From the NCBI RefSeq assembly GCF_014495685.1, contig NZ_JACTVI010000002.1, positions 193,614 through 257,613 of the forward strand: a stretch of 64,000 nt of DNA, given 5' to 3'. Of this stretch, positions 26,290 through 36,596 are shown piece by piece; within the stretch, counting starts at the first letter, position 1, and every line of letters starts with the position of its first letter. The DNA comes from Streptomyces sp. TRM68367 (GTDB lineage Bacteria > Actinomycetota > Actinomycetes > Streptomycetales > Streptomycetaceae). The position numbers and the translations under genes are program-made. The notes beneath the pieces are model-generated. The model worked only from the letters and a program-made list of their open reading frames with translations. It made no database searches and was not told the DNA's origin.

Positions 26290-27314
26290 ACGGTTTCCTT
26301 CCAGCATCGCCCGCTCTGGGTTGGGTGACCTGACGGGCGCGATTGTGCCCCCTGGCGCTGGCCTCCGTCGCTGACAGGTCACGGGAGGCACGGGCCCGGT
26401 GCGCAACTCCCTTGCGGGGAGTGCCGCGTGGTGATCTCGGGCGGCATGCGGCGACTCGCTATGTAGCTCTGGGGTCTCGTGTTGTCACGGGTACTGCTGT
26501 GTCGCATGCGGGGCCTGACGAAACCCAGACTCTGCCGGATCGGGACGCCGTGAGGCAATGCCGAGTTGCATGGGAAACCTCACATCCCTTTTGCCCTGAC
26601 GCCTGGTTGGACATCGGTCGGATCCAGGCCCTCTTGCGGTCATCGACTCCGCGAGCGGGAAGCGGCCGACGGTCGTGTCTCTCTTCTGGTGCGCCGGGGC
26701 GTTGCTGTGTTCACCGGTCGGGGTTCATCGGCCGCGTTCGCCGCTGGTTTCGATGATGCGGCCGACGACGACGGCGTCGCCGTCGGCCCTGCGTGCCTGG
26801 TCGGCGATGTGGCGGGCGCTGACCAGGGACTCCTTCGGCTTGTGGCGCAGGCGCTCCGCAAGACCGGCGCCTGCGGGCTATGCGCATCGGCGTAGCGCGG
26901 GTCACATTCCAGGGTTATCGGATCTTGCCGTCCGGTGATGTGCCACACAGCTGATTTGTCCCTTACTAGGCTGAATAGTGGGCGAAGATTGCAGTAAATG
27001 GAGATGTTTTCGTCTCATGGCTTAGGTGGTGGTTTGCGTGCCAGAGTCCGGAGCGATGGAAAGGCGGACAGGTGGGTGTTGTATGCCACTTGCGTAGTGC
27101 AGGTAGGCCTCTTCGCCGAGGGTCGCCTGGTGGTCGTTTTGAGGTGATTTGGCCGCAGGGGTCGTAGGTGCCAAGGAGGTCGGGATCCAAGTGCCCGGCT
27201 ACGACCCTGACTAGTAGAACGGCCCTTTGAGTAATGGAGGGAGCGCGGGTACCAAGGGCCCTCCCGGCATGTGGCTTGTGTGCCGGGTCCATTCATGCCC
27301 GGAGGTAATCCCGA
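26290..27314. other. 1-kb region without intact genes
   Basis: Between the SLT and M23 genes only the remnant at 26725-26877 looks coding. The AT-richer part at 26900-27020 and the leader before 27315 show no recognisable riboswitch or mobile-element signature. This is a likely scar of gene loss or of an old insertion. Confidence 0.4.
26725..26877 (-). pseudogene. Start-less 50-codon gene remnant
   Basis: Between an in-frame TAG and a TGA the frame reads ...AGLAERLRHKPKESLVSARHIADQ... and ends ETSGERGR. It has coding-like codon bias but no start codon, so it looks like the C-terminal fragment of a lost gene. The family is not recognised. Confidence 0.3.
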
Positions 27315-27959
27315 ATGTCCCAGCGCACTCGCTCCCACAATTCCGGCTCGTCCCTGCTCCGTACTCGGGCTGCCGTCATAGCCGTCGGCCTCGGAGCGTC
27401 GGCGGTGCTCGGCGTGGGTACCGCGGTGGCTGTGGAAGCCGGCAAGACCGCCTCCGCGCTGACCGGCTCGGCTACCGCCCAGGCCGCTGAGAAGTCCGCC
27501 AAGCAGGCGGCAGCCGTCAAGAAGGCCGCGAAGAAGGCGCCCTCATGGGTCGCCCCGGTCAAGAAGTACAAGCTCACGGCGGGCTACGCCCAGACGGGCA
27601 GCAGGTGGTCGTCGACCCACTCCGGCCAGGACTTCGCCGTGCCCCTCGGCACCCCGGTCGGCGCCGTGCGCGGCGGTACCGTCGTCAAGGCCGGCCCGAA
27701 CGGCGGCGGGGACGGACCGGCGTACGGCAACGCCATCGTGATCAAGCACGGCAACGGGACGTACTCGCAGTACGCGCACCTGTCCCGGATCGACGTGAAG
27801 GCCGGGCAGACCGTGAAGACCGGGCAGACCATCGCCCGGTCCGGCAACACCGGCAACTCCAGCGGTCCCCACCTGCACCTCGAGATCCGTACGAGCCCGA
27901 ACTTCGGCACCGCGATCAACCCCCTCGCGTTCCTGCGCTCGCAGGGCCTCACCGTCTGA
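27315..27959 (+). CDS. Secreted M23 metallopeptidase (LytM domain)
   Basis: A 214-residue protein: signal peptide (about 1-40), Ala/Lys-rich linker, then the lysostaphin-type domain with zinc ligands in HSGQDFAVPLG (HxxxD) and the HLHLEIR motif; SQYAHLS supplies the further conserved His. It cuts peptidoglycan cross-links or serves wall turnover. GGAGG lies seven bases before the ATG. Confidence 0.9.
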   Translation: MSQRTRSHNSGSSLLRTRAAVIAVGLGASAVLGVGTAVAVEAGKTASALTGSATAQAAEKSAKQAAAVKKAAKKAPSWVAPVKKYKLTAGYAQTGSRWSSTHSGQDFAVPLGTPVGAVRGGTVVKAGPNGGGDGPAYGNAIVIKHGNGTYSQYAHLSRIDVKAGQTVKTGQTIARSGNTGNSSGPHLHLEIRTSPNFGTAINPLAFLRSQGLTV

Positions 27960-28512
27960 CGCGCGGTCCGAGGCACAGTCCGAGGCGTGGGCCATGGTGC
28001 TCGCGCGCATCAGGACGCGGCTGTCAGGCGCCCGCGTGCGCCCGGTGACAGGTCGGCGGCGATCTCGGGGACATCGTGGCCCCTCAGCGTGCGGACGTAC
28101 GCGGCCACGTCGTCGTCGACGACCTGGGGCCGTCGGTGGTGGGACCGCGCCCGCGGGCGGATGCCTGGACTTCGAGGACTTCTCGCGGATGTATGTGCGG
28201 ACTCCGACATGTCGGTGAAGAACGCGAACGGGGCGGCGCCGTGCCCGGAGGTGCGAGGTCGCCGGTTTCACGCTCAGACAGTCGGCCAACAGATGAAGCG
28301 ATGTGCGCGGTCGGCCCAACTCGCGGAGGCCTGGTTCTGATCCCCGTAGCGGCGCATTCGTCTGGATCGGCGGGTTCCCCCGGGTGGTACCGCGGTACGA
28401 CGTCCTTCGCCCGGGACAGCACCCAGGTACCACGGGTGGAGCCGCCCTCGTTCCTAGCGTGGGCGGCGACGCCAGCCGGTGACGGTCCGGTGGCTGGGAC
28501 CAGGGAGATTCG
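27960..28512. other. 553-base gap with a possible recombinase remnant
   Basis: On the minus strand, 28010-28210 contains RRPQVVDDDVAAYVRTLRGHDVPEIAADL, which looks like the end of a helix-turn-helix or recombinase protein, but there is no credible start. No intact gene was found. Confidence 0.3.
28381..28440. promoter_or_regulatory. Inverted-repeat region upstream of the ABC operon
   Basis: TGGTACC (28385-28391) and GGTACCA (about 28426-28432) form an inverted repeat, and GTACCGCGGTAC (28387-28398) is itself a perfect palindrome. The position, 80-130 bases before the ABC genes, suits binding by the response regulator coded downstream. Confidence 0.4.
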
Positions 28513-29484
28513 ATGATCGAGGCGCATGAGCTGACGAAGCGGTACGGGGAGAAGACGGCGGTGGACCGGCTCGACTTCACGGTCAAGCCTGGTTCCGTCA
28601 CCGGCTTCCTCGGGCCCAATGGTGCAGGGAAGTCCACGACCATGCGGATGATCGTGGGCCTGGACGCCCCCACCGGCGGCACGGTCAGCGTCAACGGCCG
28701 TCGTTACGCCCAGCACGCTGCCCCGCTGCAGGAGGTCGGTGCGCTGCTGGAGGCCAAGTCGGTCCATCCCGGCCGCTCGGCCTTCGCCCACCTGATGGCC
28801 CTGGCCCACACCCATGGCATCCCGCGCCGCCGGGTGGAAGAGGTCATCGAGCTGACGGGGCTTGAGTCGGTGGCGAAGAAGCGTGCCGGGGCGTTCTCGC
28901 TGGGCATGGGCCAGCGGCTCGGCATCGCCGCCGCGCTGCTCGGCGACCCGGCGACGGTCATGCTGGACGAGCCGGTCAACGGTCTCGATCCCGAGGGTGT
29001 GCTGTGGATCCGCACCCTGCTCACCGATCTGGCTGCCGAGGGCCGCACCGTTTTCGTCTCCTCGCACCTGATGAGCGAGATCGCGCTGGTCGCCGACCAC
29101 CTCATCGTCATCGGCCGGGGCCGGCTGCTCGCCGATACCACCGTGCACGACCTGGTGCGCCAGGCGGGCGGCGAGACCGTGAAGGTGGCCAGTGCCGACC
29201 CCGCCCGCCTGCGCGAGCTTCTCGCCGGTCCGGGCGTCGAGATCACCGGCCACGCCGGCTCCGAGGAGCTGCAGGTTACCGGTGTGTCGGCGCGCACGAT
29301 CGGGATCAAGGCCGCCGAGGCCGGGATCGCCCTGTTCGAACTCACCCCCAGGGCCGTCTCCCTGGAGACGGCGTTCATGGACCTCACCAGTGACGCCGTC
29401 GAGTACCACGGCAGCACGCCTCATGACCGCCAGGGCTCCGTCAGCGAGGTCGCCACCGTTGAGAAGACCGGGAGCGCAGTATGA
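28513..29484 (+). CDS. ABC-2 type exporter, ATP-binding protein
   Basis: A 323-residue ATPase with Walker A GPNGAGKST (residues 37-45), signature FSLGMGQRLG and Walker B TVMLDEPVNGLDPEG; the C-terminal 100 residues are the regulatory domain of DrrA-like proteins. It powers the permease coded next (4-base overlap). The cargo is unknown; neighbours are a two-component system. Confidence 0.9.
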   Translation: MIEAHELTKRYGEKTAVDRLDFTVKPGSVTGFLGPNGAGKSTTMRMIVGLDAPTGGTVSVNGRRYAQHAAPLQEVGALLEAKSVHPGRSAFAHLMALAHTHGIPRRRVEEVIELTGLESVAKKRAGAFSLGMGQRLGIAAALLGDPATVMLDEPVNGLDPEGVLWIRTLLTDLAAEGRTVFVSSHLMSEIALVADHLIVIGRGRLLADTTVHDLVRQAGGETVKVASADPARLRELLAGPGVEITGHAGSEELQVTGVSARTIGIKAAEAGIALFELTPRAVSLETAFMDLTSDAVEYHGSTPHDRQGSVSEVATVEKTGSAV

Positions 29485-30329
29485 GCACCGTCACCCAGGC
29501 CCCTGCCTCCGCGAACCCCCCGCAGCGGGCCACGCGCCCGGCCTACAAGGTGACCGCCCTGCGGGTGCTGCGCTCCGAGTGGTCCAAGTTCTGGTCGCTG
29601 CGCTCCGCGTGGATCACTCTCGGCCTGGCGCTGCTCTTCGTGCTGGCCTTCGGTCTGATCGCCTCGGCCCGTTACAAGTCCCAGATCGACGCGGGTGGGC
29701 AGGTGGAAGGGCACTTCGCCGACGCCACCGCCGTCAGCCTCGCCCTGTTCGGGGTCGACTTCGCCCAGCTGGCGCTGGGTGTCCTGGGCGTCCTGGTCAC
29801 CGCCGGGGAGTACTCCACCGGCATGATCCGCTCGACGCTGGCCGCGGTGCCGCGCCGCCTGCCGGTGCTGTGGTCCAAGGCCGCGGTCTACGGCCTGGTC
29901 GCGCTTGCCGTGGGCAGCCTGGGTGCCCTCATCGCATTCAAGATCGGCAGCCATTTCGTCGCTGGTACGCCCGTGGCGCTCTCGCTGTCGAGCCCGGGCG
30001 TGGTGCGCAGCCTGTTGGGGGCTGGGCTCTACCTCGCGCTGGTCGGCGTGATCGGCATCGCTCTCGGTGCTCTGCTGCGCTCGGCCGCCGCGGGCATCGC
30101 CGTACTGGTCGCCGTGCTGCTCCTGGTCCCCGGGCTGGTCGCGCTGTTGCCGGCCTCCTGGGAGCAGGACATCAGCCCGTACCTGCCCAGCAACGCGGGC
30201 GAGTCGATGTACACCCTCTCGCAGGCCGCGAGCGCGCTGTCGCCCACGGCCGGCCTGGCCGCGCTCCTGGGCTGGACCGCGCTGGCCCTGGCCGGCGCCG
30301 CCTACCGGCTGATGCGCAGCGACGCCTGA
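29481..30329 (+). CDS. ABC-2 type exporter permease
   Basis: A 282-residue protein with about six membrane spans, starting RVLRSEWSKFWSLRSAW, a typical ABC-2 permease head. Pairs with the ATPase upstream. Confidence 0.85.
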   Translation: MSTVTQAPASANPPQRATRPAYKVTALRVLRSEWSKFWSLRSAWITLGLALLFVLAFGLIASARYKSQIDAGGQVEGHFADATAVSLALFGVDFAQLALGVLGVLVTAGEYSTGMIRSTLAAVPRRLPVLWSKAAVYGLVALAVGSLGALIAFKIGSHFVAGTPVALSLSSPGVVRSLLGAGLYLALVGVIGIALGALLRSAAAGIAVLVAVLLLVPGLVALLPASWEQDISPYLPSNAGESMYTLSQAASALSPTAGLAALLGWTALALAGAAYRLMRSDA

Positions 30330-30414
30330 CAGATCCCCCCGTGCGGACCGCAGGCGACGCCCCCGGCAATACCCTGAGGGTGTCGCCCGCAAGGTCGTCG
30401 TCGACGATGGACAG

Positions 30415-31764
30415 GTGACACCAGTGATGACCGAGGACCCGCTGTGGGGCCATCCCCAAGTCGCCTGGCTGGTATGCGCCGGGCGGCGCCTGCGGCGCGC
30501 CGACCGGGAACGGCCGTGGGTGCTGGACGTCGTACTGGTGCTGGTCGCCCTGCTGGCCTTCGGCCTGCTGGACCTGCTGCCGGACAGGGAGCACGTGGCG
30601 ATCGTCCGGACCGCCGACCTGCCGCTGTACGGCGTCGGCGCTCTGCAACTGGGGCTGACGCTGCCGCTGCTTTGGCGGCGCAAAGCGCCCTCGGCGGTCT
30701 TTGCCGCCGTCCTGGCCGTCTTCTTGCTGCAGTGGTCCCTGAACGTGTCGCTGCACAGCGACATTGCCCTGTTCATCGCCCTGTACAGCCTGGCCAGGCA
30801 CGGCAGGCTGCAGCACCTGGGCTTCGGCTGCGGAGCCATGCTTGCCGCCCTCCTGCTGGCGGCTGTGCGGGTGCCCGTCCCGATCTCTCCACTCATCGCC
30901 CTGTTCTTCCTGTGCAGCGCCGCGACTGCGGCCGTCGCCCTCGGGCTGGGGATCCGGCTCGGCTGGGCCTACCTGGTGGCCCTGCAGGACCGCGCGGCGC
31001 GGCTCGAGGTGGAACGTGACCAGCGCAGCAAGCTGGCCGCCGCAGCCGAGCGTGCCCGGGTCGCCCGCGAGATGCACGACATCGTCGGCCACAACCTCTC
31101 CGTCATCATCGGACTCGCGGACGGCGGTGCCCGCGCCGCGGATGTCGCGCCCGCGCGCAGCAAGCAGGCGCTGCAGCTGATCGCCGGCACCAGTCGCCAG
31201 GCCCTCGGCGAACTGCGCCGGATGCTCGCAGTGCTGCGCGAGGAGCGCGACGAGGAAGGCGAGGGCGGAGAGGACGCAGCGGGGGCCGCCGAGCTCAGCC
31301 CACAGCCCGGCGTCGCGGACCTCGACGTTCTGTGCGAGCGAGTCCGTGCCGCCGGGCCCGAGGTCGTCTACCGCACCGTCGGGGAGCCGGACGCCCTGGA
31401 CCCCGGGGTCCAGCTGACGGTCTACCGGATCGTGCAGGAGTCCCTCACCAACACCCTCAAGCACGCGGGCACCGACACCCGGGCCCAGCTCACCGTGTCC
31501 ACCGAAGGAGCGGAGGTCCACGTCCGTGTCGAGGACACCGGACCACCTGGCGGCCCTCTGCGACCCGCGCACCATCCGCCGACCGGCCTCGACGAACAGG
31601 CACATGGCATCGCGGGCATGAGGGAGCGGGCCGCCCTGTACGGCGGAACCGTCACGGCCGGACCGCGCCCCGGCGGCGGCTGGAGTGTCGACGCCGTTCT
31701 CCCCCTCTCGCCCGTCCCCGTCCCCACCTCGGCACTGCCGCGAACAACGGGCAGCGCGTCATGA
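30415..31764 (+). CDS. Sensor histidine kinase (NarL-type partner)
   Basis: A 449-residue kinase with about five N-terminal membrane spans, a HisKA_3 domain with phospho-acceptor in VAREMHDIVGHNLSVI, and a HATPase part (RIVQESLTNTLKHA, then GIAGMRERA). It senses an unknown signal and phosphorylates the regulator coded with 4-base overlap downstream. Together they probably control the ABC exporter upstream. Confidence 0.9.
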   Translation: MTPVMTEDPLWGHPQVAWLVCAGRRLRRADRERPWVLDVVLVLVALLAFGLLDLLPDREHVAIVRTADLPLYGVGALQLGLTLPLLWRRKAPSAVFAAVLAVFLLQWSLNVSLHSDIALFIALYSLARHGRLQHLGFGCGAMLAALLLAAVRVPVPISPLIALFFLCSAATAAVALGLGIRLGWAYLVALQDRAARLEVERDQRSKLAAAAERARVAREMHDIVGHNLSVIIGLADGGARAADVAPARSKQALQLIAGTSRQALGELRRMLAVLREERDEEGEGGEDAAGAAELSPQPGVADLDVLCERVRAAGPEVVYRTVGEPDALDPGVQLTVYRIVQESLTNTLKHAGTDTRAQLTVSTEGAEVHVRVEDTGPPGGPLRPAHHPPTGLDEQAHGIAGMRERAALYGGTVTAGPRPGGGWSVDAVLPLSPVPVPTSALPRTTGSAS

Positions 31765-32438
31765 CGACCGTGCTCATCGTCGACGACCAGCCGCTGCAGC
31801 GGCTGGGCTTCCGGATGCTGCTGGAGAGCACCCCGGGCACCGAGGTCGTCGGCGAGGCCGCCCACGGCGCCGAGGCCGTCCGCCAGGCCGCCGAACTGCG
31901 CCCCGACGTGGTCCTCATGGACGTACGGATGCCCGGCATGGACGGCATCGAGGCCACCCGGCGCATCGTCGCCAGCGGTGGCCGCTCCCGCGTCCTGGTG
32001 CTCACCACCTTCGACCTGGACGAGTACGCCCACGCCGCACTGCGCGCCGGAGCCAGCGGCTTCCTCCTCAAGGACGCTCTCCCGGACGAACTGCTCGCCG
32101 GGATCCGCGCCGTCGCCTGCGGCGACGCGGTCATCGCCCCCCGCCTGACCCGTCGCCTCCTGGACGCCTACGCGCATCAGCTGCCCGGGCCTGCTCACAA
32201 TCGGACAGCCGACGACGACCCCAGGGTGCGCTCCCTCACCGAACGGGAGCGCGAGATCCTGGTAGCCATCGGCCGGGGCTGGACCAACGGTGAGATCGCC
32301 GAGCGGCTGGTGCTGTCGGAGTCCACGGTGAAGACCCATGTCGGACGGGTACTGGCGAAGATCGGCGCCAGGGACCGGATCCAGGCCGTGATCCTTGCCT
32401 ACGACCTGGGGCTGACCCGGCCCAACAACCCCAGCTGA
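31761..32438 (+). CDS. NarL/LuxR-family response regulator
   Basis: A 225-residue regulator: receiver domain with VDDQ and Asp54 (VVLMDVRMPG), then a LuxR helix-turn-helix (LTEREREILVAIGRGWTNGEIAERL...TVKTHVGRVLAKI). It overlaps the kinase stop by 4 bases. Confidence 0.95.
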   Translation: MTTVLIVDDQPLQRLGFRMLLESTPGTEVVGEAAHGAEAVRQAAELRPDVVLMDVRMPGMDGIEATRRIVASGGRSRVLVLTTFDLDEYAHAALRAGASGFLLKDALPDELLAGIRAVACGDAVIAPRLTRRLLDAYAHQLPGPAHNRTADDDPRVRSLTEREREILVAIGRGWTNGEIAERLVLSESTVKTHVGRVLAKIGARDRIQAVILAYDLGLTRPNNPS

Positions 32439-33336
32439 CCCCCGGCCCGGCCGACCCAGGAAGCCGCGCAGCAACGCGGAAGGCCCCTACTCGTCACGGC
32501 CGTTGACACAGGCTGAGCGTCGAGGCCGACGTGGTCGCCGCCGTCAGCCGTCCGCGGGAACGGAAGCCGCCGACGGGTGGGGGGCGGCGGCAGCGACGCC
32601 GAACAGTGACCCATCCATCAGCACCCTTTCGCGACCACCGCGATCGTGACCGAGGTTACCGCTATCCAACTAATTGACTTAGTCGGCTAGGAGATAAGGT
32701 GTGTGTCGACCAGCCGAGGAAAATCGGCCCGGCGGCGAGACGGAACGGCACCGCCGCTCCCGGGTACTCCGGAGAACAGGAGCTGTCGTGTCCATCGCGC
32801 AGTGTTCGGCCCGCCCCGCGCCATGTCGCCGCCCGCTCCGGTCGCCCGGGGAGTGCCTGCCCTGCCCGTCCGCCGGAGGCGGGTAGTGGCGGACCGGCGG
32901 GACGGCCACCCAGGAGCCTGGGCGGCGCCGGCATACACGGGTAGCCCGTCGCGGTCGATTCCTCACAGCCCGGTGCCGGCTGTTCGTCGGCACTCGGGAT
33001 CCCCGGCGAGATTCACCGCCGGTGCAGGAGGAGCCGTTGGCGCCGGCGCCGGACCTGATCGGAAGTGCTGCCGTCGGCGCTCCGCCGCCCTCAGCCACGC
33101 TCCGACGGCCCGGGTTTCCGCTCGGCGGAACCGGCGGCCGGGCCTGTCCTCCGGTGCGCCGACGTCCTGCTCGCAGGGAACTACCGCCCCGACAGGGCCG
33201 GAGGCGGCGGCTCCGGAGCGGGACCGGTGACGGAGCTTACGGAATCACCACAAACCTCTTCTTACCATCACCCGGCAAGTGGCCCTCTGTGCGGGCCCTG
33301 CCCGCAACACGCGACAGTCCCAGACGAGGAGAACCA
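32439..33336. other. About 900 bases without a convincing gene
   Basis: Several open frames cross this stretch but none has family resemblance. It holds the CTWAG palindrome at 32670. A potential GTG start at 32699 after GGAG opens an 81-codon frame of unlikely composition; it is not called. Confidence 0.4.
32670..32682. promoter_or_regulatory. CTWAG-N3-CTWAG palindrome (one mismatch)
   Basis: CTAATTGACTTAG; extended by one base on each side it is the perfect 5-5-5 repeat ACTAA-TTGAC-TTAGT. It stands in the long gap before the VanW gene, with no gene start close by. Confidence 0.4.
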
Positions 33337-35076
33337 GTGAGTCGCTCATCCCTGCTCGACCTACCCGCCGACACCACGTCGGCGGGTCGTCGGCGAATAG
33401 GCCGTCGTGTCGCGCTCGTGGCCGGGGCGGTGGGTGTCGGTTTCGGCGGGCTGTATCTGGTGGGCCTTCTGGTCTCCGGTGACGATGTCCCCGCGGGCAC
33501 CCGGGTGAGCGGTGTGGACATCGGGGGGCTGAGTAGTTCGCAGGCGCGAGAGAAACTGGACAGCAGCCTGGGCGGGGCCTGGTCGGAGCCGGTGAAGGTG
33601 CGCCTCGGCGACAGTGATGGCACCGTCCACGTATCCGGCATCTCATTGGACAGTGAGGAGACCGCCGCCCGTGCCGCGCAAGCGGGGTCCGACCCGTTCA
33701 CCGTGATAGGCCGCCTGTTCGCGAGTGATGATCGCGAAGTCGAGCCGGTGATCCGCGTGGACGAGGCGAAAGCCCGCGCGTCACTGGCCGAGGAGGCGAA
33801 GAAGTACGACCGGAAGGCACGGGAAGGTGCCGTCACCTTCCACGCGGGCGAGCCAGTGCCGACGCGGCCGGTCATCGGGCGATCCCTGGACGTGGACGGC
33901 GCGGTCGAGGCCCTGGCTGCCGCGATCCCGGGCCAGGGGAAGGAGCCGGTGCGGCTGCCGGTCCGCACGACCGAACCCGATGTCGGCGCGGCGGAAGTGA
34001 ACCGCGCGATGAAGGAGTTCGCCACCCCCGCGATGTCGGCGCCGGTCACGCTCACCGCAGGCGGCCGGGAGATCGAGATCAGCGCAGCGACGCTCGGCAA
34101 GCACCTCACCATGAAGCCGGACGGGGAAGAGCGGCTGACCGCCGTACTGGACGGCAAGGGGCTCCTGGCCGATCCGGCGGTGGCAAGTCCGCTCGCGCTG
34201 GCCACCGACGAGGCGGTCAACGCCAAGCTGCGCCTGGACGGCGGGGGAGTGGCGGTGGCCTCGGACGGCAAGGCCGGGCAGGAGGTCACGGCCCAGGCGC
34301 TCCACAAGGCCGTACTGCCGCTGCTGACCGAGACCGGGGCAGCCCGCACAGGGGTGGTGGCCACCGAGGAGGTGGAGCCCAAGCTGACCCGTGACAACGT
34401 CGGCAGCCTGGGCATCAAGGAGAAGATGTCGACCTTCACGGTCGACTTCGAGCCCGCCCCCTACCGCGTCACCAACATCGGCCGTGCCGCAGAACTGATC
34501 AACGGGTCCGTCGTACTGCCCGACGAGACCTGGAGCTTCAACCGCACCGTGGGCGAGCGGACCAAGGCCAACGGGTTCGTGGAAGGCATCATCATCAACA
34601 ACAACCAGTTCGAGAAGGCGGCCGGAGGCGGCGTCTCCGCGGTGGCCACCACGGCCTTCAACGCCATCTTCTTCGCCGGCGTGAAGCCGGTGGAGTACGG
34701 AGCGCACTCGTTCTACATCGAGCGCTACCCGGAGGGCCGGGAGGCGACGGTGGCCTGGGGCAGCCTCGACCTGAGGTTCCGGAACGACTCGGGCAACGCC
34801 ATCTACATCGACGCGCGCGCCACGGACACGTCCGTCACGATCACCTTCCTGGGGACCAAGAAGTACGACTCCGTGGAAGCGGTCAAGGGCCCGCGCACCA
34901 ACGTGAAGGAGCCGGCGACCCGCGAGGGAGCATCCGGAGAGAAGTGCGTGCCGCAGAGCCCGCTCGAAGGCTTCAACGTCGCGGTTGACCGGGTCTTCAA
35001 GGACGGCGGCAAGGAGGTCAAGCGGGAGACCTTCAAGACGCGGTACGTGCCCCGCGACGAAGTCACCTGCGACTGA
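33337..35076 (+). CDS. VanW-family exported protein with peptidoglycan-binding-like domains
   Basis: A 579-residue protein from GTG at 33337 (GAGGAG upstream). One N-terminal membrane helix (residues 25-48) leads to two YoaR-like putative peptidoglycan-binding domains (about 50-330) and a VanW domain, shown by NRTVGERTKANGFVEG and AAGGGVSAVATTAFNAIFFAG. VanW occurs with vancomycin-resistance clusters, but its role is not known; such proteins sit at the cell wall. Confidence 0.85.
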   Translation: MSRSSLLDLPADTTSAGRRRIGRRVALVAGAVGVGFGGLYLVGLLVSGDDVPAGTRVSGVDIGGLSSSQAREKLDSSLGGAWSEPVKVRLGDSDGTVHVSGISLDSEETAARAAQAGSDPFTVIGRLFASDDREVEPVIRVDEAKARASLAEEAKKYDRKAREGAVTFHAGEPVPTRPVIGRSLDVDGAVEALAAAIPGQGKEPVRLPVRTTEPDVGAAEVNRAMKEFATPAMSAPVTLTAGGREIEISAATLGKHLTMKPDGEERLTAVLDGKGLLADPAVASPLALATDEAVNAKLRLDGGGVAVASDGKAGQEVTAQALHKAVLPLLTETGAARTGVVATEEVEPKLTRDNVGSLGIKEKMSTFTVDFEPAPYRVTNIGRAAELINGSVVLPDETWSFNRTVGERTKANGFVEGIIINNNQFEKAAGGGVSAVATTAFNAIFFAGVKPVEYGAHSFYIERYPEGREATVAWGSLDLRFRNDSGNAIYIDARATDTSVTITFLGTKKYDSVEAVKGPRTNVKEPATREGASGEKCVPQSPLEGFNVAVDRVFKDGGKEVKRETFKTRYVPRDEVTCD

Positions 35077-35251
35077 GCGACGGCCGGGTGAGAGCGCCGG
35101 ACCCGGCGACGCACTCCCGGCCGGTGCCGGCCGACAGGGTCTCGCGCACCGCGGTCGGCCGCGTGAGCGGCCAGGAGAGGCGCGCGAGGACCTTCGGCCG
35201 AAAGCGCGGGGATGCAGCGTCCCCGTCCACCACGTGCAGCCTCGGCCTCCC

Positions 35252-36268
35252 TCAGTCTCCGGAAGTGCGGCGTTCACCGCCGGTCGCGTGATGTGGAGCA
35301 CCGAGAACGGCGCCGGCGTGTGCCCGGGCCGCCGGATCACGCCGGGATTTGACCAGGCTGGCCACCGTGGTGATGGCCAGCACTGCGCCGATGACCGCCA
35401 GCGATAGGGGTGTGGGGATCTCCGGCACCACCTCATCAAGGTCATGTCCCCAGGCCAGCACCAGCTTCACGCCGATGAACGCGAGGATCAGGGCCAGCCC
35501 TCTCGACAAGTACACCAGCCGATCGAGCAGGCCGGTCACCAGGAAGAACAGCGCGCGCAGCCCCAGCAGGGCGAAGGCGTTCGCCACGAAGACGATGTAG
35601 GGCTCCTCGGTCACGCCGAAAACGGCAGGGATCGAGTCCAGGGCGAACAGGATGTCCGTGCCGCCGATGACGATCAACACCACGAACAACGGGGTGACCA
35701 CCCGCCGACCCTCCACGCGGGAGGTCAGGCGGCCCCCGATGTAGTTGTCGCTGACCGGCAGCACTCGACGGACGGAGCGCACCAGCGCGTTGTTCTCGAC
35801 GTCAGGGTCCTCGTCGCGGTGACGGTACAGCTGCACCGCCGTCCACAGCAGCAGCAACCCGAAGATCAGGAACATGAAGGAGAAAAGCGACAGCAATGCG
35901 GCGCCCAGGGCGATGAAGGCTGCTCGCAGAACCAGAGCGACGACGATGCCGAAGGTGAGCACTCGCTGCTGGTGTTCCCGAGGTACCGAGAAGGCCGACA
36001 TGATGATCACGAAGACGAAGAGATTGTCGACCGACAGGCTCTTCTCGACGACATAGCCGGCGAAGTACTCGGCCCCGTATCCCCAGCCCACTTGGGCTGC
36101 GAAAGCCAGACCGAAGAGCACCGCCACCGCGATGTAGAACACCGACCAGGCGGTCGCCTCCTTGAATCCCACCGCGTGCGGGCGCACCGTGCCCAGCACC
36201 AGATCCAAGGTCAGCAGCGCCACGATCACACCGATCGTCAGGACCCACCCGACCGCGGTGACCTCCAC
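35252..36268 (-). CDS. TerC-family integral membrane protein
   Basis: A 338-residue protein with nine or so membrane spans. Conserved TerC acidic sites appear as KSLSVDNLFVFVIIM and GTDILFALDSIPAVFGVT. TerC proteins are linked to tellurite resistance and to metal (Mn, Ca) handling during secretion. GTG at 36268 was chosen because GGAGG lies five bases before it; the frame extends further without a good site. No other ter genes are nearby. Confidence 0.85.
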   Translation of the reverse strand: MEVTAVGWVLTIGVIVALLTLDLVLGTVRPHAVGFKEATAWSVFYIAVAVLFGLAFAAQVGWGYGAEYFAGYVVEKSLSVDNLFVFVIIMSAFSVPREHQQRVLTFGIVVALVLRAAFIALGAALLSLFSFMFLIFGLLLLWTAVQLYRHRDEDPDVENNALVRSVRRVLPVSDNYIGGRLTSRVEGRRVVTPLFVVLIVIGGTDILFALDSIPAVFGVTEEPYIVFVANAFALLGLRALFFLVTGLLDRLVYLSRGLALILAFIGVKLVLAWGHDLDEVVPEIPTPLSLAVIGAVLAITTVASLVKSRRDPAARAHAGAVLGAPHHATGGERRTSGD

Positions 36269-36596
36269 CCGAACCTCCACATTTCGCTGCTCGTCGACGG
36301 CCAGGCGTCGCTGCGGCATGCCAGGACCGCGCTCGATCCCGAGCATGCATCAGCTGGCACCTGATTCCTATGGAATCGCAGGAATGTCCGGACTGCCCGT
36401 GCTGCGCCAAAAGGCACTGCCCGACCGGCCCGGCCGCACTGGTTTGCACCGGCCGCTGCTGCCCGGCGTCCCTCCGGCACACCTACCGCAGGTGGGCAGG
36501 GTGCAGGCTGAGTTGCTGCCGCGGCGCGGCCGTAACGAGCAAATCGCGCTGCTTCAGGCGTCCCAGAGCGGGACTACCGACCTGTCCCGCCGTTGG
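36269..36596. other. 328-base gap
   Basis: A Cys-rich frame on the plus strand (from 36370) looks like chance composition, as it has no ribosome binding site and runs antisense into the next gene. Nothing else was seen. Confidence 0.4.
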
